Source: Symsagittifera roscoffensis | Taxonomy: Eukaryota; Xenacoelomorpha; Acoela; Convolutidae | Reading direction: 5' to 3' | DNA: 64,000 nt | Assembly (NCBI RefSeq): GCF_963678635.1 | Contig: NC_087071.1 | Location: 1,106,537 to 1,170,536, forward strand | Shown: piece after piece, positions 43,160 to 54,263 of the stretch | Layout: each line of letters starts with the position of its first letter | How positions within the stretch are numbered: the first letter of the stretch is position 1 | Program-made: the position numbers and the translations under genes | The notes under the pieces: model-generated | What the model saw: only the letters and a program-made list of their open reading frames with translations | What the model was told of the DNA's origin: nothing | Database searches by the model: none

Positions 43160-45000
43160 AAAAAAATATTTTAGCGAGAGACTTACATTCAACAATATTG
43201 TGAAAAAATAGAACAACACACAAAAAAAATTATAATAATTTTCCTTATAATCGATTAAATTTGGATATTTTTATTTCGATTAAGTTTTTAGAAAATAAGT
43301 TGAAAATAATCGATCATAATCGTTTATGAACTTCTATATTGGGATTTTATTGCTTAAGAAATGATAGCAGTATAATCCATTTTCAATCAATTTTTTGATC
43401 GTTTTTGTTATTCCATTACGACTAAATTCAGCTGATAATAAAAATCCAATCCAATCGAGTATTATTCATGAAACATCAACTGGGTTTTGTGAAACAGTTT
43501 TTTTTCTATCAACCAATGAAGTTCGTTTTGTGTACAAAAATAAGCGCAAATTCAAGTGCACTAGTGTACAAAAGTGCACTAGTGTACAAAAATAAACGCA
43601 AATTCAGTTTGTTACTTTCTATGAAGCCTGTTTGCAATAACCCTTTTGCACAATGATTAATTCGATTTTCAGGGAAAAACATTAAAGAGGCCAATAGAAA
43701 TTGATCAGCGATTCACCCTAAAAATTTATTGTTTTTTTTTTGTTTTTGATATAATTATTTCTTGATTATGCCGAGAAAAACAAATGGATAGTCATTCGAC
43801 TAGAAATTTTGTCACATAGGACTCTGACACAATTAGTGTGAAAATTGTTTTAAGCTATAACTCTAATTGAATTTGGGTGTACGCAGTTCAATCCGGGTTT
43901 TATCGCTGAAATTTATTTGCCAATTGACTGATTCGCAGCGATTTAATCCATTACAACAGTAGCATACTTTCCGAACATCATTAGCAATAAATCCTTTAAA
44001 GCTATCACTTTTCTGCAACTGTTCATCGCTAACTATTTCTTGTTACTCAACCCGAGAGTACTAGATCTTATTTTTCATTTAAACTTTTTGAGAGAACAAA
44101 AAACAACTTACATTTAACAAAATTGTGAAAAAATGACAACAACACACAAAAAAACTAAGTAAATGGATTATAATTCCTTCTAATCGATTAAGTTTGACTA
44201 TTTTTCTCTCAATTAAATTTTTAGAAAATAAGTTGAAAATAATCGATTATAATCGATTATGAACTTTTATATTGGGTTTTTATTGTTTAAAAAATGGTAG
44301 CATTATAATCCATTTTCAATCGATTATTTTGATCGTTTTTGTTGTTTCATGGCGACTATTTTCAGCTGACAATAAAAAAACTAACATATTCGAATATTTT
44401 GTATGAAACTTGAGTGCGGGTTTTGTGAAACAGCTTTTTTCTATCAACCAATGAAGTGCGTTTCGTTGTGCACTAGTGTACAAAAATAAGCGCAATTTCA
44501 ACTTTTCAATTTCTAGAAGGCCTGTTTGCAAAAATCTGGTTGAACAAGGATTACATCAACTTTCAGGGAAAAAAATTTAAAGAGGCCAATAGAAATTGAT
44601 CAGCGATTCACCCTGAAAACTTATCGTTTTTTGTTTTGGATTAAATCTTTTCTTGATTAAGCCGAGCAAAAGAGACAGATAGAAAGCCAATCGACTAGCA
44701 ATTTGGTCACCTAGAAAACTGAGACAATCAGTGTGAAAGTTTTACTAAGCTATAACGATAATTAGAGTTTCTGTGTACGCAGATCAACCGGGTTTTATAG
44801 CTGAAAATTTTTTGCCAAATAGCTGATTTTCATCAAATTAGGCCATCACGATAATAGCATAATTTCCGCATCATTAGCAATAAATCATTTAAAGCTAACG
44901 TTTTTTTTCAATTGTTCATTGCTAACTATTTATTGTTAGTCAACCCGAAAAAACTAGCTCTTATTTTTTGTTTAATTCTCTATGTAGAACGATCTTGTTA
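43160..45000. repeat. ~920-bp tandem duplication with CGATTATAATCG motifs
   Basis: Two colinear units lie at about 43160-44085 and 44086-45000. They share TTTCTATCAACCAATGAAGT, AAGAGGCCAATAGAAATTG, GATCAGCGATTCACCCT and GTGCACTAGTGTACAAAAAT. Both contain AATCGATTATAATCGATTAT variants like those of the TIR element at 11425-12413. In unit 1 the GTGCACTAGTGTACAAAA block is itself doubled. Confidence 0.8.
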
Positions 45001-45077
45001 CTTTTCATGTATTGATATTTTATTTCAAACAATGAGGACTGGTTTATTTTGTGAATTTATTGAAAGTGTTCACTCAC

Positions 45078-45172
45078 CATTCATACATGGGCAAAAAAGC
45101 CATTAAAAGCATGAAAAATGCAACTCCGGAGAAAATAGCCCCAAGAATACAACATAGTTTTGGATCTCCCAT
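45078..45172 (-). CDS. Small membrane protein exon 1, ribonuclease-kappa-like
   Basis: The minus-strand ATG at 45172 opens MGDPKLCCILGAIFSGVAFF and continues MLLMAFLPMYE before a perfect donor GTGAGT at 45077. The N-terminal 'PKL..C' followed at once by one membrane helix resembles ribonuclease kappa, a two-helix protein associated with the V-ATPase, but only one exon is secure. The ATG is 63 nt downstream of the stop of another minus-strand gene (45236). An acceptor-like GACTGATTCTCAG lies 14 nt upstream of the ATG, fitting trans-splicing in an operon. Alternatives: any small tetraspan-like membrane protein. Confidence 0.5.
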
Positions 45173-45235
45173 TTGAGTTTAAAGTGTTCTGAGAATCAGT
45201 CTTCTAGCTTGCAAGAAGATCACAAAGTAATGGTT

Positions 45236-45415
45236 CTAATTTTTCAACTTTTTCAACTGAAAATCGGCAGTGAGCACGAAATGACTTGTGTCAATCAAAC
45301 TGAAAGAGCATATGATTTTGCAATTGTTTGTTGCATGCAACTCAGAGTTTATCAAGATCACAGTGCTAATCTTGCCCGCGCTATCCGCAGTGACAAAGTT
45401 GGATAAAAATGATTT
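45236..45415 (-). CDS. Unknown gene, terminal exon (upstream operon member)
   Basis: A very strong acceptor (CTATTTTTTTCTTTGTAG ending at 45416) starts a phase-0 exon of 59 codons: KSFLSNFVTADSAGKISTVI, then NNCKIICSFSLIDTSHFVLT and a lysine-rich end before TAG. The alternating pattern suggests beta strands. The + strand of this interval also has an open frame (contains GSEHEMTCVNQTERAYDFAI), but the minus model has a splice signal, a stop and a neighbour in operon spacing. Upstream exons would lie to the right, where the 3.5-kb tandem repeat begins at 45455. No family is recognised. Confidence 0.45.
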   Translation of the reverse strand, partial: KSFLSNFVTADSAGKISTVILINSELHATNNCKIICSFSLIDTSHFVLTADFQLKKLKN

Positions 45416-45952
45416 CTACAAAGAAAAAAATAGATATTTTAGATTTGTTGTAAGTAAGCTGTATGTTTTCTTTATCTGTTACTTATAACCTATATTGAAG
45501 CAAAATGACTCCAAATTTCTCAGAGAATTCAATTCTGCTTTGATTTGTCGAAAAACTCTCTTGAATTTCAGCTTTTTCTGCTATTTTTTGACACTGTACC
45601 TTTTCAACGATCAATCAAAACTCCAGAGCCAAAAAGTTTATCATATATAGAAATTGTAATGGTTTCTCATAGAGATTTGGTCAACCCGGGTTGACAACCG
45701 ATTTTAGTGGATTTTGTTTTTTATCAAGTCTTTTACACTGTAGATCTCTTTATCTGCAGATTAAATACTGATTATACACAGCTAAGATAAAAACTATAAA
45801 CATAGGGAGTTTATTACGCCTAAATTTAAAGTCTATACAAGTTTTTTTGATTTTCTGTTATGTTCGAAATGAAATTAGTATGGAGGCTTGTAATTGAAAG
45901 TTTTTTTTGATGTGTGATCTAAAAAATTTCAAACCAGTATTGGTGAAATGAG

Positions 45953-46201
45953 ATGAAGCAAAAAACTATTTTTTCTATGTTTCTTATTGTTTGTTGTTGT
46001 TTTCTGGTAAAAACAGCGCAGGAAAGCTTGATTTTTGAATGGGATTTGCAAATGTTTTTTTTGGGCGTGAGCCATGAGCAAAGTTCAGAGGGCCAGAGAG
46101 CAAATTATACTCGAGAGGAATTTTTTTACCGCAAACTATTGCGTTTAACGAAATCTTTCAAATTGTGCATAACTAAGTTTTCCAGCGGTAATGAGAAGTA
46201 A
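45953..46201 (+). CDS. Small secreted protein ORF, tandem copy 1
   Basis: The ATG at 45953 opens 82 codons beginning MKQKTIFSMFLIVCCCFLVK, a strong signal peptide with probable cleavage after TAQ. The mature part FLGVSHEQSSEGQRANYTRE has an N-linked site (NYT) and a basic C-terminal half. Unit 2 keeps the mature region in frame (HEQSSE, TRE, RKLLRLT), with many changes at conservative positions, which suggests past protein selection. It is a single uninterrupted frame ending in TAA. The family is unknown. Confidence 0.5.
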   Translation: MKQKTIFSMFLIVCCCFLVKTAQESLIFEWDLQMFFLGVSHEQSSEGQRANYTREEFFYRKLLRLTKSFKLCITKFSSGNEK

Positions 46202-48284
46202 GACTAGGCAAACTTTTTTCAAATGACTTTTTCGCTGTTAACGTTCTAGGCTGATTTTTGTCCATAAAACAAAACATTATTAGAAAACTCAATCAAGAAA
46301 AAAAATTTCATGCAAAACAATAGACATTTATCCACTCAAATTGTTTTTGATCCAAAAACATAACCAAAAAGTCAATTGAAAAATCTACGTTAAAACTATG
46401 TGTTCCACAATTTTTAGTATTTAGAAAGTCTGGATATGATCTAAATATAATCCCTATGAAATGAATATGAAAATTATTTGTATAAGATTTAGGTCGACAT
46501 GAATAGATCTGAACCTTACTAAACTTCGAAGGTAAATGAGACCAAAAAAGGATTGAATTGATTTAGAATGGAGCGAAAATGCTTTTTAAACAAATTTTAG
46601 CTTCATTTTTAACTTGATGTTATTCTTATTTCTTGGCTACATTAGTAGTAAATGTTGGCGGCAATCAGGGTGGGAGGGTGATTGGATAATCCCATGTATT
46701 AGGAAAAGGATTGAAACATCCGGTCTCTAACCTATGTATTAAGACAGGGAATAGGCTTTGTCAGAGGTTTGAGATGGTAAGATGGTAAGTTTCAGAAAAC
46801 TTTTTCAGCGCCCGATCTTACCATGTTTAACGTTAGTGTATAGTTTTTCCTATGTATTGGAATTAGTAATAAAAATTGTTTTATAAAGATAGTGAATAGG
46901 TTGTCCAATGTAATACAATGGAGAATATGTTTCCCAATGTATTAAGTCGAACCAAGTTTCAGAAAGTTTTTGGTGTCCAATTTTTCCATGTAATAGGATA
47001 GTGTATAGATTTCCCTATGTGTTAGTAATAGGAAATAAGTTTATTAAGATGTGGAAAAAAATTGTCCAAGGTAATAGGATTGGTTATACGTTTAAGATGT
47101 TGAGATGGTAAGCTACAAAAATAATTCAGTGTGTTAAGATATGGTTAGATTTGATTTGTTGATGTATTGATTTTGGTTAAAAAAATTTAAAAAAGTAATT
47201 TATCAAGGGCTGGTATAAATTTTGTAAGGTGGTAATTTGTAATGTTTTAGTATAATCGTAAGAAAATGGTTAGGAACTTGAGTTTTTCTGCAGAAATCTC
47301 AAGTTTTCGAAAACTTTTTGTAAAAAATATCAAAGTTTTTGGCAAATGTTTTGATTGTTTCTCTCATAATTGTGAAATATCAAAGAATTTTGACTGTCTG
47401 GAAAAAAAATTGAAGCCTCAATTGTAGGTTAAATGGTGTCCTGTTAAAAAATTGTATTTTTTTCTCTATTTTCTCTTTAAATTTTGGAAACACAAAATGA
47501 ATTTGTCTAACTTGACCTTGCGACTATTATAATCAAAGCTCATGTTGGTTGAAACTATGCTGCAATCTCCGTTTTCTCGAAATCTTTTATTAAAAAAAAA
47601 ACAAAACTAATAAGATTAATTCATATTAGACTTTTTTCATGTAAGACTTAGCATCTGTACAAAAAAGAAAAGCTTCAATTTTACAATTTTCATTTGTTTG
47701 TTTAACTGTATAGCACGCTTTTTTCTTCAAGTAAAGGTAAACTTAGTTAACAAAACCATTTTAATTGATCAGTATTAGCAATAATCATTGAATATTGTTG
47801 AAAAATGTTCATGTTTCGAATCTTTTTCGGTTTCTTTGTCAAAATCAATACAAATCCTGAGAAACTTCAATAAGCTTGCTAAATTGAATAAACTCCCATT
47901 TTCCCCAGTTTCTATCACATTTTTCATTCTGGTATTTAAAAAGGGGTTTTTGAGAACATTTCAGAGATTTTTTTCAAAAACTCTAACTTTTGATTGACGG
48001 AAGTACATATATTTTTTTCAATATCCACAATTTTTCTGCCTAATAATCTTTATTAGTACTCAATAGATCTCGGTTGAAGTAAAATACATGCATATTAGAA
48101 GGTGATTTTATTTCAACTAAGACTTCACAACTGTTCATAATCTCTTTTGCTTCTACAAAATCAATTGCCATATTTTCTCCAAAGAAGTCTTAACTTTTAG
48201 GTTATATCCTGCTTTCTGGCATATATATTCTGGCAAAAGTAGTGATAAACCTCAAACAAGTGAAGTTTTTAGTAGTTTTGGATT

Positions 48285-48955
48285 AATTAAGTGAATTAAC
48301 ATGAGATTCAGATGTTTAAGGATAACTTCTTTCGAAGCAACACTGATACAAAAACGTTCGGTTTATTCATTCAATTTTCCGATAAAAAAAATTATGTTTT
48401 TGGTTGAGAATTCAGAAGTTCAAGGATACTTTCTTTTGAAGCGTTGCTGATACAAAAACGTTTGGCTGAATCATTCACTTTTTTACAATTTTACTTAAAT
48501 TTCTGAAGAGATCAAGGAACATTTTTCGTTTCGAAAGATACCAGACGAAGCAAAGTTTATAAATCTGTTTTCAGAACCTGTATTTACTGAACTATTTTTT
48601 ATTTTGAGAACTTCGGACAAAAGTTTTTGAGAACTCCGGGAAAATTGTTTTTTTGAATTAAAAATAATTCAGTTAATATAGGTCTTGAAAGCAGATTTTT
48701 AAATTCTGCTTCGTCTGGTATCTTCCATAACAACTCATTGTCCTTGATTTTATTCAGCTTGGAAAAATGAATGAATCAGCCGAACAATTTTGTATCAGCA
48801 TTGGTTCGAAAGAAACTATCCTTGAACATCTGAATTTTCAACAGAAACATATATAACTTTGATGGAAAAATGAACCAATACGACGAAGGTTTTTGAATCA
48901 GTGTTGCTTCGAAAACGTATCCTTAATTATCTGAATTTTCATGTTATTTCACTTA
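48285..48955. repeat. 670-bp palindrome (foldback) with internally repeated arms
   Basis: GTGAATTAACATGAGATTCAG on the left (20 of these bases pair) is the inverse of sequence ending TTTCACTTAATTG near 48955, and complementarity runs to a centre near 48620. Each arm holds two ~110-bp sub-repeats with TTCAAGGATA, TCGAAGCAACACTGATAC and AAAAACGTTCGG. Unit 2 of the array keeps only the right arm (52070-52430). Confidence 0.75.
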
Positions 48956-49589
48956 ATTGATAAAAAATAGTAAAAACTCCAAATAATTACACATATTAAC
49001 CCCGATTTGATTGTTCGTAAGCTGTATGTTTTCTTTATCTGTTAATTATAAACTACATTGAAGCAAAATGACCTCAAAATTCTCAGAGAATTAAATTCTG
49101 CTTTGATTTGTCAAAAAACTTTCTTGAATTTCAGCTTTTTCTGCTATTTTTCGAGATTGTATCTTTTCAACGATCAATCAAAACTCCAGAACCAAAAATT
49201 TTATCATATATAGAAATTGTAATGGTTTCTCATAGAGATTTGGTCAACCCGGGTTGACAACCAATTTTAGTGGATTTTGTTTTTTATCAAATCATTTACA
49301 CTGTAGATCTCTTTATCTGCAGATTAGAAACTGATTATACACAGCTAAGATAAAAACTATAAACATAGGGAATTTATTACGCCTAAACTTCAAATATATA
49401 CAAGTTTTTTTGATTTTCTTACATACTCGCAATTTTTAAAAAAAATGACTCTTGTGAATTGAAATTAATATGGAAGCTTGTCATTGAAATTATTCTTCTG
49501 ATGTGTGATCTAAAGAAACTGAAATGAGTATTGTGGAAAAAAGTGGCAGCAAAAACTATTTTCTTAAAATTTTCTAATTGTTTGTTGGT

Positions 49590-49819
49590 GTTTTTTGTCC
49601 AAACAGCGCAGGAAAGGTTGTTTTTTTGAATGGGAATTGCAAGTTTTTTTTTCTTTGGGCGTGAACCATGAGCAAAGTTCAGAACTGCAGAGATCAAAAA
49701 ATACTCGAGAGGACTTTTTACGCAAACTATTGCGTTTAACAGAGTTCTTTTCAGATTGTGCAGACTTAAGTTTTCCAGTGGTATTGAGAAGTAAAACTAG
49801 GCAAAATTTTTTCAAATGA
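49590..49819 (+). pseudogene. Small secreted protein ORF, tandem copy 2 (frameshifted)
   Basis: It is equivalent to 45953-46201. The mature region is open here as FEWELQVFFSLGVNHEQSSE to RKLLRLTEFF and on to TGA at 49819. One extra T in the run near 49620-49627, relative to copy 1, shifts the frame after AQER, and the signal-peptide ATG is not preserved in frame, so the intact precursor cannot be made. Confidence 0.5.
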
Positions 49820-51528
49820 TGTTTTTCGCTGTTAACGTTCTAGACTGATTTTTGTCCATCAAACACAATATTATTAGAAATTTCAGTTACAAAAAACTTG
49901 TTTTTCATGCAAAACAATAGGCGTTCATCCACTCAAGTTGTTTTTGGTCCATTCATTTAGCCGAAAAGTCGATTAAAAATTCTACGTTAAAACTTAGTTT
50001 CCACGTTTTTAGTGTTTAGAAAGTCTAAATATGATCTGTTTATAATCCGTAGGAATTGATGGATTGATATATGTTGGCGGCGAACAGTCATGTGATTGGA
50101 TACTCCCATGTAAGAGGAAAAGAAATGAAACATCCGGTCTCTAAGCTAAGAATTAAGATAAGGAATAGGTTTTGCCATTCCTTTTGAAATGGTTAGATAG
50201 TAAGTTTCAGAAAATTTTTTCAGCGACCGATCTCACCATAATTTCAGATAGTGTAGATTTTCCTATATTTTGTGATTGAAAATAGAAATTGGTATTAGAA
50301 AACCAATTTAATAAGATTTTGAATAGATTGTCCAAGGTAATAGGATAGGTTATACGTTTTAGATGTTGAGATGGTAAGTTTCGGATGCTCATCTACAAAA
50401 ACAACTCAGTGTGTTGGGTTAGGGATAGATTTGATTTGTTCATATACAAAGATTGGGATTAAAATTATAATAAGGTAATTTATTAAATGCTTGTATAAAT
50501 TTTGTAAACTTTAAGATGTAATGTTTTAGTATCATCGTCAGGAAAAGCAAGGAAATTGAGTTTTTCAGCAAAAAAACTCAAATTTTCGATTTTATTTTAA
50601 AACAAAGTTTTGGCAAAAGTTTTGATTGCTTCTCTCAAAATTGTGAAATATCAAAGAATGTTGAATGTTCGAAAAAAAACTAAAACCTCAATTGTACGTT
50701 TGATGGTATCCTACACGGAAGACAATTACACGGACTTTTATATAAAAAATTGTATTTTTCTTTGTTTTTTCATCAAAATTTGAAAACATTAATTGACTTG
50801 GTCCAACTTGAGCTCAGAGTTTGCTATATAGTGTACTGACTGTTAAAATCAAAGCTCATAATGGTTGAAACCATAGTGATATCTCCGTTTTCTGGAAATA
50901 TTATGAGAATAATTCATATTAAAAAAAATTTATACAGGACTTGGAATCTGTACAAAATCTTCGATTTTACACTTTTTATATGTATATCAAACTGTTTCAC
51001 ACACATTTAAGTTGTGAGTTTAAACAACATAATGAATTTAAATGATCAGTATTGGCAAATATCATTGAAATGTGCTGAAAAAACGTTCGTGATTAGAATC
51101 TTTCTCGGTTTTTTGTCAGTTTTTAAAATCAAAACATAGCATTCTAGAAGGTGATTTTTTTTTCAACTAAAACTTCAAAACCGTTCATAATCTCTTTTGC
51201 TTTTTCAACATTAATTATGTTAGTTTTTCGAAGAAGTCCTAGTTTTTAGGTTAAATCCTGCTTTCTGTTTTATGTAGTTTCTCGCTAATGACCACACTTT
51301 GCATGAAAGTTTAGGCACAACCGGGGAATTTAGGGGAAAATATAATCAAATGAACGAACAATTTTCTGGCAGAGGTAAAAATACTGATAAAACTCAAACG
51401 ACTGAATATTACGTTTCAATTTTTGCAATTTTAAACTTAGCAGATAAAGACTGTAATTGAGTAGCTAGTTTGAGAGTTAGCAGCGAAATACAATTTTTGC
51501 GACCAATAACTATCAATTCTCTTGCAAA

Positions 51529-51712
51529 TTAGTTTGAAGTCTCTTTGAATCTAGATGTTTGTCCAAAGTTTTCAGAAATGGTTGAGTGAGATAGAACTGG
51601 AGCCATTTGAAGCACATAGTAGGTATGGAATTTTTGGGTGTTTTTTTTTACAAATTGTTTACAAATTGAGGACTTCTGAAGTTTTTCTATAGCCTGCCTT
51701 TCTCGGGAGTTT
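51529..51712 (-). CDS. Unknown gene, terminal exon after a 40-nt intron
   Basis: On the minus strand, donor GTAAGT (51752) and acceptor TTATATTTCCTTTGAG (to 51713) define a 40-nt intron, and the frame is preserved across it. The exon reads NSRERQAIEKLQKSSICKQF, then MAPVLSHSTISENFGQTS, and ends in TAA at 51529. It lies in unit 2 of the 3.5-kb array in a part without an equivalent in unit 1. The protein is not recognised. The non-palindromic hydrophilic composition looks coding, but the model rests on one intron. Confidence 0.35.
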
Positions 51713-51752
51713 CTCAAAGGAAATATAAGTACAAAAACGCAATGAAACTTAC

Positions 51753-51801
51753 ATCTGGTTTATCTTAAATCCACCGAAAAAAAACGCTTTTAATAATTTA
51801 A
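51753..51801 (-). CDS. Unknown gene, penultimate exon (49 nt)
   Basis: It is bounded by an acceptor-like CATTTTTTTGTCTGAG and the donor of the 40-nt intron. It reads KLLKAFFFGGFKINQ in the phase that joins the 51529-51712 exon. An upstream in-frame TGA at the acceptor makes splicing necessary for this frame. Confidence 0.3.
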
Positions 51802-53171
51802 CTCAGACAAAAAAATGATTTAACAGATTTAAACCAGTTTGTAATAAAAATTTTGAGTTAAAATCATCAGATTGTTCCTCCGACTACTTAAAAAAAAGAA
51901 AAGTTTTCAAAAATCACAGCAAAAACTCGAAATTTGCGAGTTCGTCCATCAAATTTATTATCAATTAAAAAGTTCTACATCCATTTCTGCTAAAATTATC
52001 AGTTGATTCGAAAGTGTTTCAGCAAAAAGTTGTTTTCTCTGTACAAATCTTCCTACAGCAGATTTTTTTTGGTTTCTATAATAAAAAATAATGCAGTAAA
52101 TATAGTTTTGGAAAGCAGATTTTTAAATTCTGCTACGTCTGTTATCTTCCATAACAACTAATTTTCCTTGATTTCAATAGATATACAAATAATTTTATCG
52201 GAAAAATGAATCAATCAAACGAAACGTTTTTGTATCAGCAATGTTTCGAAAGATAGTATCCTTGAACATCAGAATTTTCAACAGAAATATAAATAATTTC
52301 ATAGGGAAAATGAATCAATAAACCGAACGGTTTTGTATTAGTGTTGCTTCGAAAAAAGTATCGTTAACTATCTGAATTTTCCTGTTATTTCACTTAATTG
52401 ATCAAAAACTGGTAAAAACTCCAATGAATTACACATAGTAACCCAGATTTGATTGCTCTCAAGCTGAATGTTTTCATTATTTGTTACTTATAACCTATAT
52501 TGAACTTCTCAAATTTTTCAGAAAAATTAATTCTGCTTTAATATTTCAAAAAACTTCAATTTGAGTCTTTCTTGCTTTCTGCTTCACTGGCTATTTTTTG
52601 AGACTGATTTTTGAGATTTAACAAAAATTTTTTCGAAAAACTGTATCATTTCAACGATCAATCAAAACTTCAAAGCCAAAAAGTTTCTCATAAATGGAAA
52701 ATGTAATGGTTTTTCATAGAGATTTTGTCAGCCCGGTTCAACTTAATTTTCAACTTAGAAGTGAAATTTCACTGCAGATATTTGTAAATCTTAACCGGAA
52801 ATCAAAACTAATTATCAAAACCACTAAAAGGTTTTGATTTTCGATACTTGAGCCGCCAATATCTGCTTGAAAGGGCGGTACTCTATGAACTCTGTCAAAT
52901 ACACCAAACTAGGAAGAATTGAAATTGATAGCGTTGAAAAAACTAATCAATTAGACTATGTAAAAGAAGAATCCAGAAAATTTTTTAATTTTTTTAAAAA
53001 TAGCTTACGTGTTTAGTCACTAAATTATAGAATCACTTTAATCATAAATTTAACACAACAGAAGTTCCATAAATTTGTGAATCTTTCCATCAACTTTTTG
53101 AATTATAATAGTTCAGATTGATTTCCATTGAGACTCTCACGATAATTTGGTTTCTCTTTTGCCTGCGTTAG

Positions 53172-53341
53172 TTTTCCGGCAATTAGATCCTTTGAATATA
53201 AACAAAAAGATTAAACTGTCAAAACATTGTTGTAAATTTTTTTTATTGCAAAAAAAATTAGCCTTTTTGGTTTCAAAACTTTTGGGTGAAGTGTTGGTTG
53301 TCCTATTTTCTACAATAAAAAAATCACAATTTACAAAATGA
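53172..53341 (+). CDS. Candidate terminal exon, unknown
   Basis: Acceptor-like TTTCTCTTTTGCCTGCGTTAG is followed by 56 open codons (FRQLDPLNINKKIKLSKHCC, then LAFLVSKLLGEVLVVLFSTI) to a TGA at 53341. The minus strand of the same region is also open (53137-53451), so the call is weak. Confidence 0.2.
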
Positions 53342-54074
53342 GTACTTATCCTACTTTTTCCTACTGATCCGTATACTCTAGTTTTTCGAAATTTCCAAAA
53401 AAAAATTGCTTGAAACCTTTCACTCTTCTTAGGAGTTTTTTCAACCTGCATGCAAGCACTTTGTGCAAAGCGAAGATAATTTAACAGGAAGAAACGAGAA
53501 AGGAACGCTTCTTCTTGATATGAACATTCAATTCATCGCTGCTATATCTATAAAATTTACAATTGGAACACTTTAAGTAAAAAAGAAAAAATAATTAGTT
53601 TGCAAAAATGGGAGGTTTTTAAAATCCCAAACTGTTATGTGGAAAAATTACTATAAATTTGAAATATCTGAAAAATTGGAAGAAAATGAAGGAAATAAAA
53701 TGTTATATTTTGACCGATTAATTTCAGTGTAAAGGAAAACATTTGGTGCTGCCCGAAAATTGACTCCTAGCATGAATTCTTCGACATTTTTCATTTTATA
53801 TCCAATCAGAATGAAGCTCTTCTTCTGCTTGAATTTTCAAAATTTTTGATATCATCAAATCACAATCGACCTTCAATGTTTATGGAATTTTCAACAGTTT
53901 TATTTTCAGTCAATCAGAATTCAGCTTCTTTTAATCCAATCGGAATCATCCTTTTTTCTAAAATTTTTTGAATCACATATAATTTTAACTAACAGAACGC
54001 AGTTCTCACAGATTTTATTAAATAATTCCATTTAATAGAAAACTGATTTAAATTGATTCACTCAAAATTTTCAG

Positions 54075-54263
54075 ATTTTCTTTGATTCAAGTTCTTACGT
54101 TATGCGATTTTTCCTTTGTTTGTTATTTTTTTATTTTGAGCACTCAATCTGAGTTCAATCTTATAAATCAAATAATTTTTCATGAATCAGGCAATATTAG
54201 TTTTTATCAAGTATCCTCTACGTTTTTTGATGAAATGCTGGTGTTCCTGTACAACAAAAAACA
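54075..54263 (+). CDS. Candidate internal exon, unknown
   Basis: Acceptor ACTCAAAATTTTCAG and donor GTAACA bound 189 nt open in one phase (FSLIQVLTLCDFSFVCYFFI, then SFYQVSSTFFDEMLVFLYN). It is hydrophobic at its start. No neighbours in matching phase were identified. Confidence 0.2.

Larger units (their letters stand above)
45455..52740. repeat. ~3.5-kb tandem array (two units plus ~280 bp)
   Basis: AAGCTGTATGTTTTC marks unit starts near 45455 and 49018, and AAGCTGAATGTTTTC marks a truncated third at 52461. Shared landmarks include GGTCAACCCGGGTTGACAA (45687, 49250), GAGCAAAGTTCAGA (46077, 49669), GAAACATCCGGTCTCTAA (46714, 50127) and the foldback right arm (48660-48960, 52070-52430). Divergence is clearly higher than in the 32063-36230 duplication. 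The units therefore differ in age from that one. Confidence 0.8.
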
